Origin: Spirogloea muscicola
Taxonomy: Eukaryota; Streptophyta; Zygnematophyceae; Spirogloeales; Spirogloeaceae
Reading direction: 5' to 3'
Length of the DNA stretch: 25,966 nucleotides
NCBI GenBank assembly: GCA_009602725.1
Contig: WELB01000279.1
Location: 76,696 to 102,661 of the forward strand
Shown here piece after piece: positions 16,883-25,966 of this stretch; the first letter of the stretch is position 1; each line of letters starts with the position of its first letter. The position numbers and the translations under genes were made by a program. Under the pieces are notes generated by a model. That model was not told the DNA's origin. It saw only the letters and a list, made by a program, of their open reading frames with translations, and ran no database searches.

Positions 16883-19800
16883 TCAGGGCGGGAAGCGGCC
16901 GGTCAATCGGATGTGGTCCAACGTCCGCTGCAAGCCGAATGTCGAGACAGCGGCGTGGCCTCTACGGAAGCCATCACCGTAGACTGGTGATGGGTCATGC
17001 GCAATATTGTGCATGCAGTATTCCACGAACTGCTGTGCGCCGCCGCTGCTGTCGATTGGGCTGGCAGCGCTGCTCGGGCCCAATGTCGCCACCGCTGTGG
17101 CGGTCTTGGCTGCAGCGTGCGGCGACGGTGCTGCACTGAGCTGCGTGTGCAACCAGGCATTTGCCATGACCTGGCAAATGCCCTCCTCAATCTCCGGCGC
17201 GAGCTTTGGGAATCCTGCAGGAGTATCCGGCAATCGCCATAATGGACAGGCAAGTGAACATCAACTTTGGCGCATCAATGGAGCCGGGGACTGGCTTGTT
17301 AAGTAAGGTGTGAGCAATGAGTCAGATGTTCTGATCATCAGGGCCTTGGGCCTCTGATCTTCACACTTCCACAAAGTTCTCTAGAGCACATTGACAGACA
17401 ATCACCGTCAGACTGAGCACACATGCAAAGGGCGCGCTCCCACCTTCAAGTTTCAGGTAAGCATGCATCAGCTCGTGCGCCAGAATAGAGCTCGTCAGTG
17501 GCCTACATTGCAACAAGGGCCGAAGGTTAGTGCATATCAAGTTGCTGGCTTCAAGTGGGACAGGAGCTACCGCCGCATCTGCAAAGCTTGGAGAGCTAAA
17601 CGAGGAGCTGAACAACGGCAGCAGTAGTACAAAGGTAATATGCGCCTGCAGCTCACTGAGAAGTATTACTCTGAAGTATTGGTCCGCATTCCTAGTCCCT
17701 GACTTCCACAATGATGTGGCAAGATAAATGACAGAGCAAAGACTTTGCGAGCAAAGGGGAAACAGTCAGGAAAAGAGGGCAGCGGATATGATGGAGTGAA
17801 AGGATTCTATGCGATTAGCAAGTCGAACTGCTTGGCAAACAGTCTCCATCCCCGTCACCTTGGAAGGCCGTAGAGGACAAGGATGGCGGTGGCCTCGCAG
17901 TGCTTGTGCAGCGTCTCATCATGGGTCTGGACGCGGCCGAACGAACCTCTCCGGTCGAAGCCTGGAACGCTCACCACCTGGGCAAAGCGGAGGTCGAATT
18001 TACAAAGACTTATCTGTGACGCATCAAGTGAACATGCGGGGTGAAGAGTGCAGCCAAGTCAGGACTTCAGTGCTTGCAATTGGCCGGTAAGAAGTCCCGT
18101 TTACAGTGTGGCTTCACGGGGCATACTGAGTGAATAGTTTGTTCCTCGGTTAGACAGAGGCCTCGCGTTTCCGGGCTGTGGTGGCCGGCCTGGTCACACA
18201 TATATACTAGCACAATATCAGATTCACAAGCTATGTGACCAAGGTGATACTTTCACAGGGTCTGGAGTCTAAGCTCGATCACACTCAAGGCGCCGTGGTT
18301 GCAGTACAAACAGAGCAATCAATGACAAATGCAGTATGGTGTTTGGTCTGAGACGGAAAGAGGTAAAAGGATAAAATCAAGGGGGCGGCAGAAGGAGGTG
18401 GGGCAGCACGCACGTCCTTCTCGCCCTGCCGGGCGGCGTTGAGCGCCTGGCGCTCAACACAGAGGAGCGGGATCTCCTGGGTTATGCGCATGCCCATGAC
18501 GTCGTAGAAATGCAGGAGCTCCCGGAAGAGCGGCTGGCAGTCGGCAGTGTCGACCACGACACTGTCGCAGCAGGCGAGGCAGAGCCTGCGGCCATCCTCG
18601 AGCGCGACATACTCCGCACCCCGTGCCTGAAAATTAGAGAAGAAAATCCAAAGATTAACCATTTCAATCTCCGACTCAACACATTGCCTTGCTTGGGCTG
18701 ACTGAGAGATCTGTGTGTGACTTTACTCTGACTCATGCTCTCCGGATTAGCCAAGCCTGCACAGACCTCGAGACGGGAGCAACCGGCACAGCGTGGCGTG
18801 CCGTCAGATTCATGGCCAGGGCAGTAACGCTCGCCCCAGAACGGGCTTGCTCGATACTCTATCACGCCATTCCGCGGTGGGATCTGTCAACCAAGAACCG
18901 CCAGCAAGGCTAGCATAAGCCCTCGGAAGTGTGAGGACTCTGCCAAACAAGTCCAGGATGCATGGGCATGCTCAACTTAAAGCTCTTGAGCTTAGCGATC
19001 CTGGCAAGATTATCCAAATAGACCAGGTAACTTGGGAATGGGAGCAAAGCCTCTGTAATATGTCTGGGTCGGTACTGGAGCCAAACACTTCCACATTCTA
19101 TTATGCTAAAAACGGATAATGAAAATGGTTCGCTGTTCAGTGTAGGCTTCAACAGTACATACGTCTTGAGCATGGTGAAAGGGCGTTCCAGAAGGCGAAT
19201 CAGGCAGGACAACTACACTGGGGTCCTCTAGATACTTGGCCTTGACTTTGCTACTACTCACATAGTCGTGGCAGACGTGACAGCGCGGATGGAAGAGCTC
19301 CTGGTGGCATGACGGGTGGTACGGCTCAGTGCCCATCACCTTGAACTGTGCAGCGGCCAAACATAGCCCCGGCTCAGCGACGCAGTGATTGTCAGGCCCT
19401 CGACTCCCAGAGTTTAGGCTTTAGGACTCTCATAGAGGACCGCAGCTCAGAAAGCTGGGCATAGCTTCCAGAATCAAGCCCTATAATCCGAGCATGAGAA
19501 ATTTCTTAAGTACAAGCTTACAGCAACTCAACTAAATTTCCACTTTTCTCTGTCATGATTAAATCTTTGGCCGTTACATCTGATGTGAGCAAGGGTTCGG
19601 TCGTCGCACCTCACGCTCAGTGATGGCGCGGCCGCACTTGGCGCAGGCAAAGCATGCTGGGTGGAAGGTGGCACCCATGCCTGCGACGTAGCGCCCAAGC
19701 CCTAGCGGCCGTCCGCACTTCCCGCACGTGCCGAGCGGCCCCGCCGCTTCTGGCCTGGGGAGCACGCAGGCCCCATTGGCAGCAGAAATTCTATCAACTG

Positions 19801-21531
19801 GCTGAAGAAGGCCCGCCGGCAGCAAGGCTTGAGGAGGGAGGGAGGAGGTAAGTGCTCACCGGCCACTGCCAGCGCTCCCAGCAGAGGCGCCGCTTGGCGG
19901 CCCGCCGGGCTGCGCCTGGACATCCTGTGCCAACGAGAGAATGGCAGCGCCACTCAGGGAGGCGCAGGCAGGCCACACTGATGCTCGTCGCAATGGAGTG
20001 AGGGAGGAGGGAAGGAGTAGAATGGGCCTCACGAGGAGGTCCATCTCCTCCTGCAGAGCGCGCGCGACCTCCTCGTCGCGCTCCAGCTGCCGCTGCCGCA
20101 GCAGCGCCGCCGACCGCCGCCCCTCCTTCTCGGCAGCCTCCTCGGCCTGCCGCCTCCTCCGGTGCTCCTCCTCCTCTGCTGCTCTAGCTGCAAATTTAGT
20201 TGCGAGGTTGAAGCTCAGACTGGAGCTTGCCAGCTTGGAGAGATGGACGGCAGAAAGGTGGAAGAAGGTTCTGGATTTAGGGTTCGGGATTTGGGATTTG
20301 ATTTAGGGTTCGGGATTGGGGTTCAGAGTTTAGGGTTCAGGGTATGGGTTAGGGTTTGTTATATAGGGTTGCAGGTTTTAGGGGGATATGGGGCTGAGGA
20401 GGAGGGCCACCTTGAGTGTACTCCTGCTCAGAGAGCGAGAGGGCGAGCGCGAGGTCGCGGTCCTCGTCGCAGCCGCCGCCGGCGGCATCACTGCTGCGCG
20501 AGGCATCGGGGTCCGCCGCGGGCGGGGCCCTCCCGGGGTCCTGAGAAAGTCCGACGGCAGGCCAGTCAAAGCCGGGGTGCACCAAGCATGTATTGATGGC
20601 TACCATGTCATGAGCCTAATAGGTGATGGATCTCGGGGGTCTGACATGACCCAGGTTGAACTACCTGCCGGCTCACAAGGAGAAAGGATTCCGAGGTAAA
20701 GTTCATCACTTATGATGGGACTTCGGTCTATTGGTGCCATTGTCAAGTTGAGCATCTTAATTGGTCGAACCCAAGACTCGAACCCTAGACTTGCAAGTTG
20801 AGGCTGGCCAAAGACTCACCCGCAGGCTCGCTTGGAGGGCAGCCTCGACCTGCGCGGCCTCGTCGGCCTCCAGCTCGCGCTCTGTGTCGAGCTCATTTGC
20901 CTCATGGTATGCAACTGGTGGCTGCTGGAGGGAGGGAAGAGAGAATGTGTTTTGATTATTATTGATTAGAATGTGTAAGAAGCTGCTACTGGCCATGCTG
21001 ACGCATACAATCTGTTGGAGGGTGGGTGGAGGTGGGTCTCGGCCCAAGCCTGCGCAGGGAGGGAAGCTGACCTTGGCGAGCAGCGGCTAGACTGTGTGGC
21101 AGACATAGTGGTGAAGAGGGAGGGCGGAGGGAGGGTAGATGGTAGCAAGGGAGATTGAGGAGAGAGGATGAGGGAGACAGAAGTGGAGACATGGAGGGGG
21201 GGAGGAGGGGCGGAGGGAGGGCGGGAGGGAGGTGTCCGTGATGTGTGACAACTAGAGTATGGCGGTGGTGGCCCACCGCTGTTCCAAGCCAGCGCTGCCA
21301 CCAGGGCACCTCGTGCAGCATGGGTGCAGGGTGGAAGCCTGCAGCATCCGCGTCGCCACGGCGGGCGCCGCCGTCGCCGCTGGGGTATGTGTGCCCCTCG
21401 CCCTCGCCCTCGTCGCCGGGCTCCTCGTCGTGCTCGCCGTCGTTCTGCGGCAGAGGCTGGTGCCGCCCTGCTGCCGACGACGGGTGCGTGGCAGTATGAA
21501 GCAGGCGCTGCAGCCAGGCCTTCATGGCCAT
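16883..21531 (-). CDS. DA1-like ubiquitin-activated LIM peptidase, 13 exons, complete
   Basis: Exons are 21277-21531, 20820-20924, 20411-20540, 20033-20187, 19860-19924, 19610-19754, 19262-19345, 18767-18883, 18414-18626, 18127-18189, 17859-17977, 17444-17502 and 16883-17214. All have GT-AG borders with matching phases, giving about 613 residues (Arabidopsis DA1 is 532). Three ubiquitin-interacting motifs are near 106-120 ([15 protein letters not shown]), 145-160 ([16 protein letters not shown]) and 200-212 ([12 protein letters not shown]). The LIM domain has exact spacing: C247, C250, H268, C271, C274, C277, H295, C298. LIM-like ligands continue to C348. The family block [13 protein letters not shown] precedes [13 protein letters not shown], then the zinc-peptidase signature HELMH (493-497), EIEEGICQ and SPVYGDGFR. 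It ends LTGRFPP. DA1 is activated by ubiquitination, cleaves growth regulators and limits organ size. An Ala-rich insert replaces the usual Ser-rich loop after the EEGICQ helix. The N-terminus starting MAMKAW is likely by position. The second exon could start three bases later. Confidence 0.93.
20276..20384 (-). repeat. Degenerate telomere-like repeats in a DA1-like intron
   Basis: About 110 bp of TTTAGGG, TTCGGGA and TTTGGGA-type units on the plus strand (for example ATTTAGGGTTCGGGATTGGG). They lie wholly inside the intron between exons 3 and 4 of the DA1-like gene. Units are 7-8 bp and mutated. Confidence 0.8.
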
Positions 21532-21544
21532 GCCGCTCTGCTAC

Positions 21545-21840
21545 TCCCTCACCCACCACCTCTCAACCCCCTAACTGTGCCCCCCTCCCCTCCCCCAACC
21601 GCAACCACTCCTCCTCTCCCTCCCTCCTCCTCTCTCCTCTCCCTCTCCTCTCCCTCCCCCTTCTCCCTCTCCCTCTCCCTCTCTCCCACTCTCTCTCCCT
21701 CTCCCTCCCGCTCTCCACCTCACTCTCCCTCTCCCTCTCCCTCTCCCTCTCCCTCTCCCTCTCCCTCTCCCTCTCCCTCTCCCTCTCCCTCCCTCCCCCC
21801 CTCTCCCTCTCTCTGTCCCTCCGTCTATCTCTCTCCCTCA
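21545..21840. repeat. CT-rich (CCCTCT)n microsatellite upstream of the DA1-like gene
   Basis: A pyrimidine-only tract becomes an almost pure CCCTCT hexamer array at about 21725-21800. Relative to the DA1-like gene it is a GA-rich tract immediately upstream of the start codon, so it is in the promoter or 5' untranslated region. Long Ser/Pro/Leu-rich frames on the plus strand are a by-product of the repeat. Confidence 0.85.
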
Positions 21841-22007
21841 CCGCGAAGCCTCCGGCAGCGTCGCCGCAGCGGCGCAGCTCGCTCACGCCGTCTCCTGCAC
21901 GCCGCGGCCGCCTGCCCGCGCGCAGCGCCTGCTCGTGGGCTCCTCCTCCTTGGCCTGGCCGTTACCACTCACCCCCCCCCACATCACAACCGAACGACGC
22001 TTCCAGT

Positions 22008-22045
22008 GTAGGGCAGTGGCTGCGCCAAGCCAGCCCAGAAAGCGG
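22008..22045 (-). repeat. Degenerate hairpin repeat
   Basis: GGCAGTGGCTGCGCCAAGCC and then AGCCCAGAAAGCGGAATTGACA match the minus-oriented module with one arm eroded. This is the only copy I see in the gene-rich half. Confidence 0.4.
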
Positions 22046-22271
22046 AATTGACAACAGAATTAGCAAACCATCGCTCTCCCTCCTCTCCGGCCACCGGCTA
22101 CCGTCGCAGCATTCCGGTTCCCCAACTTAGCCCATCGCATGTTAGCCTGTGGATACTAACACACTGTTACCTTAGCCTCCTTAGCATAGGGCTTCGTTTC
22201 GCTGAGTGCCTAGTGGCCTCCAAGTTTGGCGGCTCACAGTTGCCAGCAGGCGCATGGCACGAGTTCACTCA

Positions 22272-22315
22272 ATAGTAACTCATTCTGAGGTTGATAGTAA
22301 CTCATTCTGAGGTTG
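22272..22315. repeat. Perfect 22-bp tandem duplication
   Basis: Two identical units of ATAGTAACTCATTCTGAGGT plus TG lie head to tail. Between 22046 and 22785 I otherwise see only short open frames without codon bias. Part of this is likely the 3' untranslated region of the helicase gene. Confidence 0.85.
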
Positions 22316-22785
22316 GTTTCCCAATTGACACTGCCGCACAAAGCTATGCCTCACATCCAAGCTCGCCATGTATTAGATGATTGTGTCATTCTTAATCGTG
22401 GAGTACAGCTTTTAGGAATCTAGTGTTTAGGGTCTCATGGACCACGTCTTGCAAGCCAGGGGGAGAGGATGCCACCAAACCATTATACGAACCTGCGAAG
22501 GTGGCAGACCAGCGAGTTGAAATCTGCGGCCTGCAGCTCTCCCAAGTGCATGTAGCATGGGCGGCTGGCCGCAACACATGCGCCGAGCACTTCGCTATAT
22601 TCATGTGCAACAGCGTGAGTATATGCCATCTGGAAAAGTACTGGGGGGCCATCATGACTGTCCTCTTCCAATACCAAAGAGTGGCACATGAAGGCTCGAC
22701 CAGCAGCGCCGTCAAAGCTGCAGCTAGACGGGCTGAATAATTCCATTTGCTGAATTGTGACTGAGAAGCTGTGGACGAATATAAG

Positions 22786-25700
22786 CTACATGCGGAAGAG
22801 GAAGTGGAGGTCGTCCATGGTGAGCCGCGCACGCTGGGCTCCTCCGCCCTCCTCGCCAAATGCTGAGGCTGTCAGCCGTCGCTTCTTCTCCTGCATGCAC
22901 CCGACAGTGGCAGCTAGCTAGTTGGACGCTGCCAATACCGGCTGCTCTTGAATGGCAAGCATGTGTCTCTAATACATGCGCGGGTCAACAGAATGTATGT
23001 TGCCTGACACATAGCATCAACTGCAGCGCTTCCACACTGCATATGTATTGCTGCGCTCGGCAATGCTCAGGGCTCCCAAATAGTAACACACTCAAGCTGC
23101 CACCCTTAATTGAGTTGTGGACAAGTTAATCAGTTACCAAGAAGGAACTACAATTCATATCATACAGGCCAGGCAGGGGAGGCGGTTCGCACCTGGAGCT
23201 CAAGGATGCGGTCCTCAATGGTGTTGCGGACTGTGAAACGGAGGACGCGGACGGGGCGCAGCTGGCCAATGCGATGTGCGCGGTCAATGGCCTGCTCCTC
23301 TGTTGCGGGGTTCCACCACACATCCAGCAGCAGCACGTGGCACGCCGCCACCATGTTCAGGCCCAAGCTCGCTGCCTTCAGCGACATGATCATCACTGTC
23401 ACCTGCACACACCCGTCCACATGGTGTTGCTAAATATGGTATTGAGGTGGGTGGAGGGGTGGAATGCTCAGAACAGTAGCAGTTGCCTCAGCTCGTGTTT
23501 GTGGTTCTATGAAGCAGATTGTATACTGCTTCACATTCGTGCCCTTGTTAGGTACCAACCTTGTTGGGTACCAACCTTAAACCCTAACCCCTCACCCTGA
23601 ACGCATTCCCAAAACCGTAAACCCTAACCACAATCTAGGTCCTAGGTTTAGGAAAAGAATTCTCTTCACTTTGTGTAATTGCTCTGATAACAATAGCTCC
23701 AATCACACTAGTATAAGATGCACACTAGCAAGCAACCTCTCTGATCTGACTTCTCCCGCGAGAGTACCTCTGGACGTGTGCTGAACTCCGCAATGGCACG
23801 CTCACGGGCATTGACGTTCATGGTGCCATCGAGGCGCCGGAATTGCAGGCCTGCGGCTTGCAACGGCGCCTCCAACAGGTTCAGCATGCTTGTCCACTGC
23901 GAGAACACGATGGCCTTCTCGGTGCTGTCCACCATGTCAACATCAGCCGCCTCCAGCTTCATGACCGACGCCTGCGCCGGCAACCCGCACACGCCTGCCC
24001 CTGAAGCGGCACCAGTGCCAAGCACACGCTTGATGCGGCCACCCTCAACCTCCATTCGCACGTTTGGCAGCGAGCCCAGCACGGCGAGCACGGCTTCAAG
24101 CTTGGACGACGTCGGCCACTCCGTTTTAGCTGCCATTACAGCCGGGCCATAACCACCATTTGCCGTAGTCGGCTTGCCATCCTCAGCCAGCCGCAGCGCG
24201 GCCTCGGAGAAGAGCTCGGCAGCCGCCAGGGGCCGCCGGCATGTGGCGCACAGGTAGGGCACGGCGTCCGCCACCGCGAGCTGGTCAGAGATGCACTGCC
24301 GGCAGTACACGTGCCCGCATGTGCTGACCACTGCCTCCTCTGGAGCATCCTGCAGGACGACGACGGCAGCAGGAGCAAGCAACTGTCACTCAGCTGGACT
24401 TCTCAAGGGCTACCGCTCACGACCAAGTGCCACTAACGTAATTGGACATCAAAAGTAAGACTAATACTTCATTATCACCAATGGTATTACGCTAAGGTCT
24501 CTGAAGGCCTGGCTTTCTCTCAAGGCCACATTAAGAGATTACCATGCAGACAGGGCACATGGACGTGCAGCTGGTGAGCAGCGCCAGGAGGCGGCGGCGC
24601 AGCGCTGCCGGCAGACCAGCGGCGCTGGCCGAGGTTGCGCCGGCCGTGCGGCCTGCTGCCGTGCCGGCGCCAGCCCCCCGGACGAGCAGCGGGTGGTCGC
24701 ACGCCTGCCGCAGCCGCAGGAGCATGTGCAGGATGTTGACGTAATTGCTCGCCAGCGTGCCCGCAGCCGCGTACGACTGAAACTGCTGTCGTGACTCGCT
24801 TTCGAGCGCTGCATAAAACGCCGCCTCAGCCGCGCTGAAGTCCGTCACATGCAGCTTCACAATTCGCGCTGGCAGGTTGACAATGGGCTGTCCGTCTATC
24901 ATCGTCGCTGCACGGCAATGGTGGATGTCAAGCAAGCATGAGCATGAGTTACTCATGTCGCCAGACGGCCAGCTCTGAGGTCAGGATAGAGATTGATGTT
25001 CAGCTCAGGGTGTGCTTAGACAGATTGGACTATTGCTCGAGTGAGATGCAAGTCTCTATACCATCACATCTCTATATGATTACCAACCACGACATATGTT
25101 GGCCAGCACATGGGTCTCAGTAGTGCTTGATTAGGCAACCCCAAAGCTACAGTGAAATTTTTGACTTATGCCAAGATGGTGGTGTGGGCAAGAGTATGTG
25201 AAGCTCGGGATGAGGCTGGTGGAGAACCTTTGGTGCGGCGAAGGAGGACGGAGCGCAGGATGGCTTGGAGGCGCTTGAAGCCGTGGCGGGCGTTGCGCGT
25301 GATGGGCTCCTTGACGAGCGTGCGGAAGCTCGGCACCGTGTCGTACGGCGAGAAGCGGAGGAAGCGGAAGTAGCTGTACAGGTCGTCGACCGCGTTCTGG
25401 ATCGGCGTCCCGCTCAAGCACCACCGCCGCTTCGCCCGCAGGCCCCACACCGCCCGCGCCACCTGGCCGCCCCCCATGGCAGCCGCCGCTGTCAGAGCGG
25501 CGTTGCCTGGTATAATCTGCCGCCAAACTTTCACAGCATGCAGCTAAGCTGCTAATTGTAGCTTTGAGGTTTTGGGTTTAAGGAATTAACAACAGGAGGT
25601 CCAGCTTTCACTCTCAGAATCTATATTAAGGTTCACAGTTATCGATCAGAGGGCAGCACTTATGCAGATATAATAGTATTGATTAACAGGTAAATGAAGG

Positions 25701-25966
25701 GTTCATGGTGAAGGCCAGACCTGAGTGCGGGCATTCTTTATGCTCTGCGCCTCGTCGAGGACAACGCGGAACCATGCAATGCGTGCCAGGGGCCCCGCGC
25801 GCTGCGGCGACAGCGCCTGCGTGGTGGCAGCCGCCTTGGCCTTGGGCGTCGTGGCGGGCTTGCGCCAGCCCGGCGGCAGCACGGGCAGGCCGGCGGCGCG
25901 GCGCTCCTCCTCCTCCTCACCGGGCGGTGGCGCCTTGGGCACCTCCATGGCCACGATGGCGTACGT
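22786..25966 (-). CDS. RING-SNF2 helicase (RAD5/SMARCA3-like, plant CHR27/28 type), C-terminal six exons
   Basis: Exons are 25721 to beyond 25966, 25228-25462, 24543-24907, 23768-24349, 23193-23402 and 22786-22890, together about 580 residues, open at the window edge. Visible motifs in order are [11 protein letters not shown], motif [10 protein letters not shown], motif [34 protein letters not shown], and a C3HC4 RING (CPVCM split by an intron from DAPEEAVV, then CGHVYCRQC, then CATC). [23 protein letters not shown], motif [12 protein letters not shown], motif [13 protein letters not shown] and the tail [13 protein letters not shown] follow. This is an ATP-driven nuclear DNA translocase with an embedded ubiquitin-ligase RING. 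Plant CHR27/28 relatives act in chromatin silencing, while RAD5/HLTF relatives act in damage tolerance. Exon 2 start at 25462 gives RTQ-VARA as in that family. An upstream CAG would add 15 residues (start 25506). The N-terminal helicase motifs lie outside the window. Confidence 0.93.
23577..23631 (+). repeat. Degenerate telomere-like repeats in a helicase intron
   Basis: TTAAACCCTAACCCCTCACC and later CCGTAAACCCTAACCAC are CCCTAAA-type units. They lie inside the intron between helicase exons 23768-24349 and 23193-23402. A near-perfect direct repeat of GGTACCAACCTT (23550-23580) abuts it. Confidence 0.75.

Noticed and set aside
20760-20800. tRNA or tRNA-derived SINE in a DA1-like intron (minus strand GGGTTCGAGTC resembles a polymerase III B box)
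   Set aside because: There is no matching A box, cloverleaf or CCA-proximal stem at the right distance. The motif alone is too weak.
21259-22130. Long Ser/Pro/Leu-rich plus-strand open frames
   Set aside because: They are produced by the (CCCTCT)n microsatellite and by antisense of the first DA1-like exon.
22392-22859. 155-codon minus-strand frame overlapping the helicase terminal exon
   Set aside because: It is in a different frame from the verified helicase C-terminus. The rest is probable 3' untranslated sequence without codon bias.
8719-25966. A functional cluster linking the CONSTANS-like, DA1-like and helicase genes
   Set aside because: The genes are separated by transposons and have unrelated known roles. 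Neighbourhood in a plant-type genome is not evidence of a pathway.

Overview
The window looks like nuclear DNA of a streptophyte (a charophyte-type green alga or an early-diverging land plant). The evidence is two genes of plant-type families (a CONSTANS-like protein with two B-boxes and a CCT domain, and a DA1-type ubiquitin-activated peptidase), a plant-type RING-SNF2 helicase, many short GT-AG introns, exons with strongly GC-ending codons in a less GC-rich background, and degenerate TTTAGGG-type telomeric repeats inside introns. The species cannot be fixed from this sequence.

Layout. Positions 1 to about 8700 are gene-poor and repeat-rich. They hold fragments of a non-LTR retrotransposon family (only its C-terminal CCHC plus restriction-like-endonuclease part, RLE), many copies of a short hairpin repeat that belongs to the 3' end of that family, a roughly 1-kb foldback element (2828-3848), purine-rich and trinucleotide tracts, and no host gene that I can support. 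Positions 8719-10467 (minus) carry a complete four-exon CONSTANS-like gene. Positions 10.5-13.8 kb are a second retrotransposon-rich block, with the best-preserved RLE fragment (11794-12489, minus) and a relict broken by one stop codon (13142-13666, plus).

From 14.5 kb the window is gene-rich: incomplete plus-strand exons of an unrecognised protein with a hydrophobic anchor (14533 to about 15744, with one ambiguous base), a single C-terminal exon of an unrecognised minus-strand gene (16044-16382), a complete 13-exon DA1-like gene (16883-21531, minus), and the last six exons of a RING-SNF2 helicase (22786 to beyond 25966, minus). The main genes from 16 to 26 kb are all on the minus strand. Nothing indicates that they act in one pathway. 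CONSTANS-like proteins are transcription regulators, DA1 cleaves growth regulators after its own ubiquitination, and the RING-SNF2 protein belongs to a chromatin and repair family.

The most unusual non-genic signals are the hairpin-bearing 3' module present in far more copies than any coding fragment, a tail-to-head junction of two retroelement copies at 235-255, the long foldback, and degenerate telomeric tracts in introns of three genes. I see no convincing new multi-gene system.
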